Part shown: positions 28,263 to 41,054 of the stretch, in pieces
How the letters are laid out: each line of letters starts with the position of its first letter
Numbering within the stretch: the stretch's first letter is position 1
Assembly (NCBI GenBank): GCA_030248195.1
Contig: JASAND010030450.1
Coordinates: 1 to 64,000 of the forward strand
From: Trissonchulus latispiculum
Taxonomy: Eukaryota > Nematoda > Enoplea > Enoplida > Ironidae
Length of the DNA stretch: 64,000 bases
Direction of reading: 5' to 3'
Position numbers and translations under genes: made by a program
Notes under the pieces: model-generated
The model's input: the letters and a program-made list of their open reading frames with translations, nothing else
Told to the model about the DNA's origin: nothing
The model's database searches: none

Positions 28263-31200
28263 TACCGTACTTTCTGAATGAAGGTTGACTTGAACAACAT
28301 GATAGAAAAATTACTTTCAAAAAGCGCATAATGAATGTTCGCAACGTAGCAGTGACAACAAGCAACTCTCACAGACGTAACACCAATCAAACTATATAGG
28401 TTAACACGGGGGAGGGTATGGGAGGGTCCATGCCCTCTAACCAAGATAACTATTTTGACAAGGACTAGGTAATAGGATGCGCATTTTGTGAGTATTGCAA
28501 TAAGTTTTTAGGATCATGAAAATTTAAAAGGTCAGAATTCAGCAAATGACAGTAGTTTCACGAAAGGAGTAGCAAAAATGTGCAGCTGGACAAAATATAT
28601 CTGATGATGTTAATAGGATCTTGATTGCTCAAATTTTTTTTACATTTCCATGATGTTAATAGGATCTTGATTGCTCAAAATTTTTTTACATTTCGATGAT
28701 GTTAATAGGATCTTGGTTGCTCAAAATTTTTTACATTTCGATGATGATACATTACATTCACACCAATTAATTACATTAGCGAAAACTAAACCACGAATTG
28801 TGTAGTTTTCGCACTAGCAGAGTCACCGATGCAATACGTATCTAAAATATTTTCGTTGATGTAGTTCACTTCGACGGTTGCTCTGCTGTAATTGTAAATT
28901 GAGCTTTGTGTTTGCTGTGTTTGTAGTTGCCCACCTTCAATTTTTCAGTTCTAGCAATAGTTCTAATAATAGTAACTACATTTCGACGACGTTAATAGAA
29001 TCTTGATTGCTCAAAAGTTTGTTACATTTCGATGGTGTTAATATGATCATGATTGCTGAAATTTTTTAGATTTCGATGATGTGAATAGGATCTTGATTGC
29101 TCAAAATTTTTTTGCATTTCGATGATGTTAATTGGATCTTTATTGCACAAAATGTTTTACATTTCGATGATGTTAATAGGATCTTGGTTGCTCAAAATTT
29201 TTTACATTTCGATGATGATACATTACATTCACACCAATTAATTACATTAGCGAAAACTAAACCACGAATTGTGTAGTTTTTGCACTAGCAGAGTCACCGA
29301 TGCAATACGAATCTAAAATCTTTTCGTTGATGTAGTTCACTTCGACGGTTGCTCTGCTGTAGATGTAAATTGAGCTTTGTGTTTGCTGTGTTTGTTGTTG
29401 CCCACGTTCAAGTTTTCAGTTCTAGCAATAGTTCTAATAATAGTAACAGTAACAGTAACAGGAAATGACAGTATTTTCACGAAAGGAGAAGCAAAAATGT
29501 GCAGCTAGACCAAATATATTTGATGATGTTAATACGATCATGATTGCTCAAATTTTTTTTACATTTTGATGATGTTAATAGGATCTCGATTTCTCAAATT
29601 TTTTACATTTCGATGATGTTAATAGGGTCTTGATCACTCAAAATCTTTTTACATTTCGATGATGTTAGTAGGATCTTGATTGCTCAAAATTTTTTACATT
29701 TCGATGATGTTAATAGGATCTTGGTTGCTCAAAATTTTTTACATTTCGATGATGATACATTACATTCACACCAATTAATTACATTAGCGAAAACTAAACC
29801 ACGAATTGTGTAGTTTTCGCACTAGCAGAGTCACCGATGCAATACGAATCTAAAATCTTTTCGTTGATGTAGTTCACTTCGACGGTTGCTCTGCTGTAAT
29901 TGTAAATTGAGCTTTGTGTTTGCTGTGTTTGTAGTTGCCCACCTTCAATTTTTCAGTTCTGGCAATAGTTCTAATAATAGTAACTACATTTCGACGACGT
30001 TAATAGAATCTTGATTGCTCAAAATTTTTTTACATTTCGATGATGTTAATAGGATTTTGATTGCTCAATTGTTTTTACATTTCGATGATGTTAATAGGAG
30101 CTTGATTACTCAAAAATGTTTTACATTTCGATGATTTCATAACACGAGGCTTTGGTAAGGCCACAAACGGAATCGTTAAACTATTTTTTACCCTATCCAA
30201 AACGAACGCATCAGAAGTAATTTTACACTAGGCGGAAATGTGTCGAGCAAGGCTACCCTTAATACGAGGAGATAAAGGAAGAAAAGTAGGTTTACCTGTG
30301 ACAACAGCATTATTCGGGCTTGACGGTTTTACTGGAAGAGGCGGAGCTGGGATGGAAACGGAAGGGGCACTCTGAAGCCCTGAGGCCGATTCGAAAACAT
30401 TAAAAGCATTGGGATGCCCCACGGGGCCAAGCAGACTTGGGTGGGCGTGGAGGAAAGAGGCCTGGGAGAAAAGGCTTTGGACCGGCGAAGGTATCCGAAA
30501 TGAATAGGGAGTCCGCGCACCGTACGTTGGAAACGCTGGACAAAAGAGGATTTTTGAATACCACCTTCAACCTGTTCGAGGGCTTTCTGGATACGTTTGC
30601 TGTTGGTGGGGTCATCTAAAAGAACAGCGGCTCCCTGATATTTAGCAACCACAGTCCAGAAACGGCCAGCCAACGGCCAACGGCCCGGTCCGTAATGCAG
30701 GCCTCTATACCGTACTTTCTGAATGAAGATTGACTTGAACAACATGATAGAATAATTAATATCTTTCAAAAAGCGCATAATGAATGTTCGCAATGTAGCA
30801 GTGACAACAAGCAACTCTCACAGACGTAAAACCAATCAAACTATATAGGTTAACACGGGGGAGGGTATGGGAGGGTCCATGCCCCCTAACCCGGACAAGA
30901 TAACTATTTTGACAAGGACTAGGTAATAGGATGCGCATTTTGTGGGTATTGCAATAAGTTTTTAGGATCATGAAAATTTAAAAGGTCAGAATTCAGCAAA
31001 TGACAGTAGTTTCACGAAAGGAGTAGCAAAACTGTGCAGCTGGACAAAATATATCTGATGATGTTAATAGGATCTTGATTGCTCAAAATTGTTTTACATT
31101 TCGATGATGTTAATAGGATCTTGATTGCTCAAAATTTTTTACATTTCGATGATGATACATTACATTCACGCCTATTAATTACATTAGCAAAAAATAAACC

Positions 31201-33030
31201 ACGAATTTTGTAGCAGAGCCACTGATGCAATACGAATCTAAAATCTTACGTTGATGTAGTTTACTTCGACGGTTGCTCTGCTGTAGATGTAAATTGAGCT
31301 TTATGTTCGCTGTATTTGTTGTTGCCCACGTTCAAGTATTCAGTTCTAGCAATAGTTCTAATAATAGTAACAGTAACAGTAAAAGGAAATGACAGTATTT
31401 TCACGAAAGGAGAAGCAAAAATGTGCAGCTAGACCAAATATATTTGATGATGTTAATACGATCTTGATTGCTCAAATTTTTTTTACATTTCCATGATGTT
31501 AATAGGATCTTGATTGCTCAAAATTTTTTTACATTTCGATGATGTTAATAGGATCTTCGTTGCTCAAAATTTTTTTACATTTCGATGATGTTAGTAGGAT
31601 CTTGATTGCTCAAAATTTTTTACATTTCGATGATGTTAATAGGATCTTGGTTGCTCAAAATTTTTTACATTTCGATGATGATACATTACATTCACACCAA
31701 TTAATTACATTAGCGAAAACTAAACCACGAATTGTGTAGTTTTCGCACTAGCAGAGTCACCGATGCAATACGAATCTAAAATCTTTTCGTTGATGTAGTT
31801 CACTTCGACGGTTGCTCTGCTGTAATTGTAAATTGAGCTTTGTGTTTGCTGTGTTTGTAGTTGCCCACCTTCAATTTTTCAGTTCTAGCAATAGTTCTAA
31901 TAATAGTAACTACATTTCGACGACGTTAATAGAATCTTGATTGCTCAAAAGTTTGTTACATTTCGATGGTGTTAATATGATCATGATTGCTGAAATTTTT
32001 TAGATTTCGATGATGTGAATAGGATCTTGATTGCTCAAAATTTTTTTTACATTTCGATGATGTTAATTGGATCTTTATTGCACAAAATGTTTTACATTTC
32101 GATGATGTTAATAGGATCTTGGTTGCTCAAAATTTTTTACATTTCGATGATGATACATTACATTCACACCAATTAATTACATTAGCGAAAACTAAACCAC
32201 GAATTGTGTAGTTTTCGCACTAGCAGAGTCACCGATGCAATACGAATCTAAAATCTTTTCGTTGATGTAGTTCACTTCGACGGTTGCTCTGCTGTAATTG
32301 TAAATTGAGTTTGTGTTTGCTGTGTTTGTAGTTGCCCACCTTCAATTTTTCAGTTCTAGCAATAGTTCTAATAATAGTAACTACATTTCGACGACGTTAA
32401 TAGAATCTTGATTGCTCAAAATTTTTTTACATTTCGATGATGTTAATAGGATTTTGATTGCCCAATTGTTTTTACATTTCGATGATGTTAATAGGAGCTT
32501 GATTACTCAAAAATGTTTTACATTTCGATGATTTCATAACACGAGGCATTGGAAAGGCCACAAACGGAATCGTTAAACTATTTTTTACCCTATCCAAAAC
32601 GAACGCATCAGAAGTAATTTTACACTAGGCGGAAATGTGTCGAGCAAGGCTACCCTTAATACGAGGGGATAAAGGAAGAAAAGTAGGTTTACCTGTGACA
32701 ACAGCATTATTCGGGCTTGACGGTTTTACTGGAAGAGGCGGAGCTGGGATGGAAACGGAAGGGGCACTCTGAAGCCCTGAGGCCGATTCGAAAACATTAA
32801 AAGCATTGGGATGCCCCACGGGGCCAAGCAAGGTTTTCGAAATGAATAGGGAGTCCGCGCATCGTACGGTTGGAAACGCTGGACAATGGAGGATTTTTGA
32901 ATACCACCTTTATCCTGTTCGATGGCTTTCTGGATACGTTTGCTGTTGGTGGGGTCATCTAAAAGAACAGCGGCTCCCTGATATTTAGCAATCACAGTCC
33001 AGAAACGGCCAGCCAGAGGCCAACGGCTGG
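28241..33030. repeat. Tandem duplication of a 2.4-kb block rich in minisatellite
   Basis: Copy 1 is about 28241-30688 and copy 2 about 30689-33030. Both start CGGTCCGTAATGCAGGCCTC and end near ACAGTCCAGAAACGGCCAGCC. Each holds many copies of a 40-45-bp unit (TTTCGATGATGTTAATAGGATCTTGATTGCTCAAAATTTTTTACA) and a second interspersed unit with CATTACATTCACACCAATTA. Each also holds a coding-like segment on the minus strand (about 30230-30660 and 32625-33010), Pro-rich then containing LLDDPTNSKRIQKA. These segments are not convincing genes and may be captured exon sequence. A GTAAAC donor-like site lies after the Pro-rich part. Confidence 0.75.
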
Positions 33031-33110
33031 CCAAGCCAACTGGCTGATATTTTCTTGGGCAACGGCCAATGGCTTGGCCAGCCATTGGCCGCACCTCCCA
33101 ACGCACCACA

Positions 33111-35848
33111 CTAAAGTCTGACCGTAAATCTTAGTACCGAACTGTCAGCGCCTGTCCTGAGTTAACCTTTGAAGTGAGTCTATATAAAGTATATATTTTT
33201 AGAAAGCTCAGGAGGAGGACAACCCGGTAAAGCCATCATATCCGTTCGTTGGCCCGATACATTTTCCAAAATCCGGTCACATCAGGTCCGTGCCCGGTAA
33301 CCAGATGTCTCGGTCACAAAAACTGTACAGCGAGATGGGTAGGTCATACAGTTTCAAGTTTCAAAACAAGCAAAATCAGCCTATTTTTAAAACACAATCA
33401 TTCAAAACTCACAGCAGATATGAAGTAATTTGAGGATGATGCTTATTATTGATAGACCAAATATCATTTTAATGAAATAATTTGACTTCCGGGCCAACCG
33501 AGCTACTGAGATAATTACTCTTGAAATCTCAAATTTCAAAGCTCAGAACCGGAAATCGACCGGGTATGCGATTACTTTGACATCAGTAAAATGAAAGTAG
33601 CCTTTCAAATATTCATTGTGCCAAAACGAACGATTCCGAGCACCAGACAAGAAAAACCGTGTTTTCCAGCTTTTCTCGAGCCGGATACGACCACAATTCA
33701 CGCAATTTTGGTCCAAATCGTACAAAATATTGTATACAGACTCATTTCGACCAGAGGAATCCAAAATTCATTCAGCGAAACTGCACGACGTACCCATCTT
33801 GCTGTTCAGTTTTTGTGGCCTAGACATCCAGGCCGCTTTGCAAAAGATTCTCCTAAGCCTAGGAGCGCTCCTATGTTCAGCTTAGGTGTTCACTTAGAAG
33901 AATCGGGCTTCAAAAGATTCTCCCAAGCTAGGAGTGCTATCTTCCACTCCTAACTTTTCTCCTAAGTTGCCTGAATTTTGGAGCAGGGCTAGCTAAATTT
34001 AGGAAACATCTTTTGAAACGGGTTTAGGAGGTCTCCTAACTTCTTCCTAGACAGCTCCCAGACATCCTCCTAAGTACCCTTCTAGGAGGATACTTAGGAA
34101 AATCTTTTGCAACGCACCCCAGGTTACCGGATATGGACCGGATGTGACCGGATATTTGGAAATGTCTTGCGCCAGGAACCAATATACTAGAGTATGAATT
34201 AATTAGCATTCTCTTTCCGAATCTGAAGCGTTTTTATTATTCCGCCGGAGGCGGAATCTTTGTAATGGGTTGACCCAAAATTAGTGTGTAATGTTTGGTG
34301 TGGCCCGATGTATCTCTATGTTTAGCACGTAATCCTAGCTGTGAAAGTTTTTTTGATGGGTGGTGCGATGATCAAAGAGTGTTATCAAACAAGTCAGTCT
34401 GCTGTGGTTTAATTTTTATATTGATTGCTGGTGCCTTCTGACCAAGTTGAAGTCATTCAATTTTAAATAATTAGAAATGTATTTAAGTAAGAACGTAAAT
34501 TTAAAATTGCGAAAACGTTTTACCCGAGTCCCCCCTTGGCAGATGAGGATTTTCGTTCGCACTTAGGCGCATATTTGATTATGCAAATTAGCTGGCATTA
34601 CTAAATTTCATTTGGAACTAAACAGCGGGAGAGAACAGTTGTAAAATTTGCGAAGCAGTGAATCGTGCGCATTTGTTCCCCATTGCTTATGCTAAGCAGG
34701 ATCCTGGTGAATTCGTCTTTGACCTGTTTTAAATGCTTCTGACAGTTGAGCCAATTCCGATAATCTTTCGACGAAGCACCTGCATTTGCATGATACAGTT
34801 TTAGATTGCGCAGAGTAATTACTAATAATCTATTAGTAATAAGGAAGAAGGAGCAAAGAAGCTAGTTTTAGCCGAACTACTGTGTAAATTATTGGCAACA
34901 GCCTAAAGCTTTCTCTCAATTAACCCTCAACAGATCACAAGGGATTGCTACCGGAACTTCGTCCAAAAATTTTATAATTTATACAGCGCTGAAGCGCTCT
35001 TTTCCAGTAGCTAAAAAGATACATCGCAGTGCTCAGATCTTTTCCGCTAGAAGATGGTTTCAGCACAAATAAAACTAACAGAGGCCTTCTCGCAGTAGTA
35101 CGAAGTTTATTCCAGCAAAACTCATGGAAACTCGTTATGTAGTTTTGGAGAAATCCATGTTCAAACATTAATGATAGCAGGTTTTGCTATATGACTTTTC
35201 GACAAAACCTTTAGCACAAAGATAATCTTGAACTCCAACTGATTGGCTGGCATGAGTATGTAAAATGGGCAATGGGACGGCGTGTTTGTAGCATACAAAC
35301 ATGTGGCGCTAAAACACCCAATCCCATACCAAGTGTCCGCTATAGGTAAGCCACAAACAGTTTCTTATCTTTTGACTTATTAAAATTCCACGAACGAGCA
35401 CCAAAATAAGGAGCTCGCAAAGTTTCATTCATTTTCTATAAAACTGAAGACCGTAATGCCACATTTACACAACGTGGCTGCACCACCTCACCTTATTGAA
35501 TGGTAAACAAATTTATAAAAAATTGTTTGAGCAGTACAGAAGAAAAGCAATTAAGCTTTGCACCTTAACTCAAACTGCAGATTCCGAAGTACCAGCTCTA
35601 TGGGTCAGCTGACACTAGCAACGTGTTCAGCAAATGTGCTTTGCACACAACGGCGGAATTATTCCCCTTTTAGGGGATACTTGTTGATTTGGTATTCCGT
35701 AACCGGATATAGACCAGACATAATTTTTTATCGGATTCTCCTCCTCCTGAGCTTTCTAAAAATATGTACTTTAAATAGCCTAACTTCAAAGGTTAATTCA
35801 GGACAGGTGCTCGCAATTCGGTTCCACGATATTTTGGTCAGACTTTAG
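33111..35848. repeat. Long inverted-repeat (foldback) element, about 2.7 kb
   Basis: CTAAAGTCTGACC at 33111 is mirrored by GGTCAGACTTTAG ending at 35849. Within the arms, CTGTCCTGAGTTAACCTTTG and GAAAGCTCAGGAGGAGGA recur inverted near 35740-35810. The arms are about 150 bp and diverged. The interior has no gene and contains a smaller MITE. Confidence 0.55.
33840..34110. mobile_element. MITE with GCAAAAGATTCTCCTAAG ends
   Basis: Inverted ends GCAAAAGATTCTCCTAAG (33840) and CTTAGGAAAATCTTTTGC (to 34110), with many internal CTCCTAAG/TAGGAG words. About 270 bp and non-coding. Confidence 0.6.
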
Positions 35849-37366
35849 CAAAAGTACGCTCTCGGCTCAACCTAACTGGCTCACGGGTTGACATAGGTAA
35901 TGGTTGGCCTACACCAGACCCTAACCAAATATAGATCAAAAAAGGTCGTCGAAAAAACTCTTCAAATGTCCAAATTTTTGATTCCGATGGGCTTTTCTAA
36001 TTATACTAAGCATAAAATCAATATTTCTATTCCATAAATCTACGTTTTGGAAGGAAAGCTAGTAACCCCCATCTTCAGTTGATACTTTCATTTCGGCTAC
36101 TGCAGACATACATTAACACAAGGTCCGATTCTGGGGGTCTACCCCGACTGCGACAAAAGGTATACCTATAAAAATTCAGTTTTAAGGGATTCTTCTCTAA
36201 AGTAGCAGAAATTGCATATTTTTCCGTTTAGCCAAAAATTGTAAAAGAATTAAGATTTTTAAGGTCTAATCCATTTGGGACTATTCGTCGGTCGGGGAGA
36301 GGTCTGCATCCCCTCTCCAAGTCCCGCAACGTTATTCTATGGCTACAGGAAACTTAACTTTAAAAGTCTTAGTAGAAATTACAGGACAGGTTGTCACTGT
36401 AGATGATAACTGCAAAGGGTTTCTTAAAAATGTCAGATTAAATTAAAAAAACTTACGTCCTGTAATTTCTACAGGACATCGTTAGTATGCAGTATTCATT
36501 GGATACAGCTTTTGAACAATGGACTAAGTTCGACTGTATTTTCTACTAAGAAAGATGAAACAAAATTTTTATAATTTGAAATGAAAGATACGCCCCACTC
36601 GTCATCAGTTCTCCCCGACTACCCGAACAGAATGATGACGGTAGCTAAGCCACGCGCTAGCTAAGGTCGAACAGTATTGTGACAACTGTACATGACAATA
36701 CGCAAATGAATATTCATACACATTATATTTCAAAATCTCAACTCTAGATATATCTATCTATCCATAACTCTAGATATACAATTTTTTCAGATATGTCACA
36801 CCAACAGCAAATACATGCAATCCCCTGGATAGCTTAATCCGTGTGAGACTAAGTAACTTAATTTTTGACATTTTTATATTTAATTCATAAATGACTGAAA
36901 CTTCACAAGTGGTCCAACAGTCAGTTTTTATTAAGTTGCAAAAGGGGAAGCTCTGATACAAAATTACCAGCTCTGATATTAAGAGATAGCAGTATAACGG
37001 TAGGAACAAATCCTCATGAACGGGAATTTACATACCAAAATAGATATCTTAATAATTAAAATTTCACCACCTGCGCACTCAGATGGTTTTGTGATAAATA
37101 CACATGTTTCAATATGGTGGCGAAGTCCTACGAGACCAGTGGTGTCACAAGTTCTTTTCTGCCAGCGCACTCATGAAACATTTGTGAAGCAAAAGAAAAA
37201 GCTTGATTCTTTTGTACTTAGCAGTCTATGGTGGGTAGCCTCCTGTTGTCTCAGTGATGGCGTACTTTCAATAATTCACCAGTGTTTGAAGAAAAGGATG
37301 ATATGACTACAATAGGATCAAGCTAGATTTCTTAACATCTGAGATTTAAGTTAACTAATATTCCTG
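35849..37366. other. No gene recognised
   Basis: AT-rich. TACAGGACA-type words repeat near 36383 and 36472. Short frames only. Confidence 0.4.
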
Positions 37367-38175
37367 TTAAGGTGGTGATTCATTTTGGGCAAATATTGTT
37401 GGTTGACGGTTTAAATCAAGATAAGATTTGATGAAACTTTCCAAAATAAGTTCTATTGGCATTATAGCACCTTCCGCGCAATCCTGCTTCAAAAATTCGA
37501 CGTCTGTGTTCAGGGCTGTTTTTCCGATTTTTGACATTTAGACAGTAGCTGCATAGCTCTGATTATATTTATTTGAAATATCTGGTTGAGCTCTTCCATT
37601 TTGCTTTTTGAAGCATAAAATTAAGCTAAGGCTGTCAATGTGAAGGTCTTGTCGAGGCCAATTATTTATGGCAATATAGTCTTCTAACTGATGTCCCGTA
37701 CGCTGCTATCATAAAAATATAGGTAATTTTTGCAAAAGCATGACCTAATTTTTTCCAGCGATTGTGGGGCTTTTACTATACAAGCTATAGGGTTGCCACT
37801 TACTGAACGTTTTTACACAAAAATAATCAAGGACCCTTTTTTAGTTGCCCCGATTGCTGCTTTCTAGCTAAGGTGGTCGCTTGCCAAAGTTGGGAAATGC
37901 AGGCAAAATCCAGGTTGCTCATACATTTTAGATAATTTCTTTATAACGAAGAGTGGTTTCATAATAATTTAAAATGGGTCGCCAGCAATTGATTGTAGAA
38001 TCGAGTGATGTGCCCGATGTCTCACTAAAAATTTACTTTAGTCTGCAAAAAATCTGGAAAATTAAATTACTTCGAAAATGCAGTAAAATAATTTCCTAAA
38101 ACTTAGTTTTGTTACATTCATTAGAAAGAGAAACGTTAAGCTGCATTTTGATAAAGAAACGGCTTCTTAACTCAG
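37367..38175. mobile_element. TTAA-type non-autonomous element, right-truncated
   Basis: Starts TTAAGGTGGTGATTC and is colinear with the complete copy at 39122-40111 until about 38175, where similarity ends before the right terminus. Confidence 0.65.
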
Positions 38176-39121
38176 AGTTGGTAGCAGGATTTTTGCTAGC
38201 CGCCCCCGGCCCTCGGCCCGCAAACAAGTGATACCCGCAAGATACCCGCAAAAGTTTTTCGCCCCTCTCATGTGGAAAACTAAATTAAAACTGCCATCTT
38301 CATTTTATTAGGTATTTCTATTTCATTGTTAACTTTCTTAGTGCGAAATATACTCTGAAACAATCGTAAAAATGCTTTCCAAACAAATAGTACATGAGAT
38401 GTTTTGAAAATTAAAAGAAGTAAACGAAAAATAAAAAGCATCATTTCTTGACGACTTTCCAAAAAGTCTCATATTTTAAGGTGGCATCTAAAACTTGGAA
38501 CAGGAACAGAAATAGGAACAGGAACGGAAAGAATATGATTTCAGGAACAAGAGCAGGAAGGAAATCGGATAAACTTCAGGAACCGAACCTTGAATTTAAA
38601 AAGATCATAAGAGATCAGGGCCACAAGATCTCAGCATGAACTGCTTTGATATTACCTTGTAATGTCACCATGACTTTTACAATTAAGATTTGACCGACCA
38701 CCCGCACGCTCAAAAATGCTTTAAGGTGGAAATTATGGGTTTAAAATAGACCCATGTTTGAAATATGGCTCCCGTTCCTGTTACTGAAATTAAACTGGAA
38801 TTGTGGTTGCTGGTTGCTGTGGTTGCTGCAAACGATATAGTAAATTTTCCATAAAATGAGAAAAACAAGAAAGAATGAGATTTAAGTTATAAATAGTTAA
38901 AAGCAACAGTTATGAACACAAATGTTTTGCACTGTTACAGCTATTCGCTCTTTCAGTTTACAGAAAATAAAGAAAGATAGAAAGGAAAAAAGGAAGGAAG
39001 AAAGAAAGAAAGAAAAGAAAAAAATAAATGCAAGAAAAAGAAAGAAATTTTGTCCAATGAATGTTTTTAGCTTTGTCATCAACTAAACAGCTGTCAGCTT
39101 TTATTTACATCAACCGTTGAC

Positions 39122-40111
39122 TTAAGGTGGTGATTCCTTTTGGGCTCATGTTGTTGGTTGTCGGTTCGTATCAAGATGAAATTTGATGAAACTTTCCAAA
39201 ATACTTTCTTTTAGCATTCTAACACCCTCCGCGCAATCCTGTTTCAAAAATTCGACGTCTCCCTTTAGGGTCGTTTTTGCTGATTTTTGACAGTTTAACA
39301 GTCGCTATACAGGTGTGATCATATTCATTCGAGAGATCTTGTTGAGCTCTACATTCGTGGTTTTCGAAGCACCTATCTAGCTTTTTTCTATAGGGAGATA
39401 TAGCTGATTTTCTTATTTTGGCGTTGAAAAATTGTCATTTTTGCAGAAATCAAATAATCCGCCATTTCTTGAGCTACGCAAGCAGTAAAATTAAACTAAG
39501 GGTGTCAATTTGAAGGTCTCGTCGAGTCCGATAATTCATGGCGTTGTAATGTCATAAATGCTATCCCGTACGCTGCTATCATGAAAAATGTAGTTTTGCA
39601 GAAACATGACCAATTTTTTTTTCCAGCGACTGTAGAGCATTTACTGTGCAGGTTAGAGGGTTGCCACTTACTAGACATGTTTTACACAAAAATGCACAGG
39701 GTCCCTTTTTAAGTTGCTCCGATTGCTGTTTTCTAGCTAAAGTGGTCGCTTGCCAAAGTTAGGAAAAGTAGGCAAAATCCAAGTTGCACATACATTTTAA
39801 TTAATTTATTTATAGCGAAAAGCGGTTTTATAATAATTAAAAAAGGGTCCCCAACTATTTGGTAGTGGAATCGAATGATATGGCCTACGCCTCACGAAAA
39901 ATTTACTTTAGTCTGCAAAAAATCTGGAAAATCAAATTATTTCGAAAATGCAGTAAAATAATTTCCTAGAACTAAAATCATGTTCACTACATTCATTAGA
40001 AAGAGGAAATGTTACGCCCCATTTCGATATAAAAATGGCTTCTTAACTGCAAGGAATGAATGAGTAATAAGGGTTCAAAGTTGACGGCTCCAAAAGGAAT
40101 CACCACCTTAA
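39122..40111. mobile_element. TTAA-type (piggyBac-like) non-autonomous element, complete
   Basis: Inverted ends TTAAGGTGGTGATTCCTTTT and AAAAGGAATCACCACCTTAA, 990 bp, non-coding. It is bounded by TTAA on both sides, the target signature of piggyBac-type transposases. Related copies are at 37367 and 53973. Confidence 0.75.
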
Positions 40112-40274
40112 CACGCACCATGCTTATATTGCTTCTTTGAGGATACCCTCATTTTGTCAAGTTAGCAACGACTTAAGGGACATAATCTTAATGCGCGCAT
40201 CTATCTGTATGCGCACATGCATAACTTATCTATCTGTCTGGACACTTTCAGAAGTGCCAATTTAATCATCTCCT

Positions 40275-40805
40275 GTCAGTGGACGTGGTGGCCATTCTAA
40301 GTTCAGGCTAAAGTAGGATTGAATATAGCGAATTTTGAGTTGTCGCGCTAATGCTAGCGCTTTGATAGAGCGAATGCGCTGCCTTCTTAGTTCGCCTACT
40401 TCCTAAATTCTATTTCCTACTTTGTCTCGAATTTAAACTTTAGCGGAGTAGCATTGTCACATGGCCCAGCGTCGCTATGAAACCTAGTGAGTTGATGTTT
40501 CAGCTGTACTGTAGCTATATATATTTTTAAGAAATCTGGTATCCACACAAACTGTTAAATTTTATTTTGAATTTACTACTTTTTAAATTTGGTTTAGACA
40601 GTCTGAAAAAAATAAATTACAAATCGAAGTTCAGTTCGAAGTTCGGTTGTTCAAGTCAGTGCTTGAACAATTTGAGATTTAGAAACTAATAGTAGCAGCA
40701 ATATCAAAACAAAAGTGTGATGACATTTTCATAATTTCTTCTTTAATTATAATTCCTCAATTAAAGTTAACTATTAACTTCCTCCATTAAACAATAAAGA
40801 AACAT
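40275..40805. repeat. Single arm of the 41055-42932 foldback family
   Basis: Starts GTCAGTGGACGTGGTGGCC and is colinear with 41055 onward for about 530 bp. The second arm is absent. Confidence 0.7.
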
Positions 40806-41054
40806 TAGAGTTATTAAATATTTATATTTAATATATACATACAGATAGATAGATACATATTTAGTAAACACTTTTCTTAATTAAGATACATAAAATGTGA
40901 AAAAAGTAGTTGAATGAAACAATGATCTTAGTTAATCATGCAAAATTTCTGATTTTTCAAGAAATTTTATTTATTATAAATTCAGCTCTGGAGACTAGCA
41001 ACTTCATTACATATGTATAGAGGGAGACCTAAACAAATTGCACAGAGGAGGACT

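Noticed and set aside
30228..30814. Possible genes in the tandem duplication
   Set aside because: The frames are short, lack family signatures, and differ between the two copies by frame changes. Recorded only as captured-exon candidates.
28241..33030. CRISPR-like array of regularly spaced repeats
   Set aside because: The units are tandem minisatellite copies in an animal genome, with no unique spacers of constant length and no cas genes.
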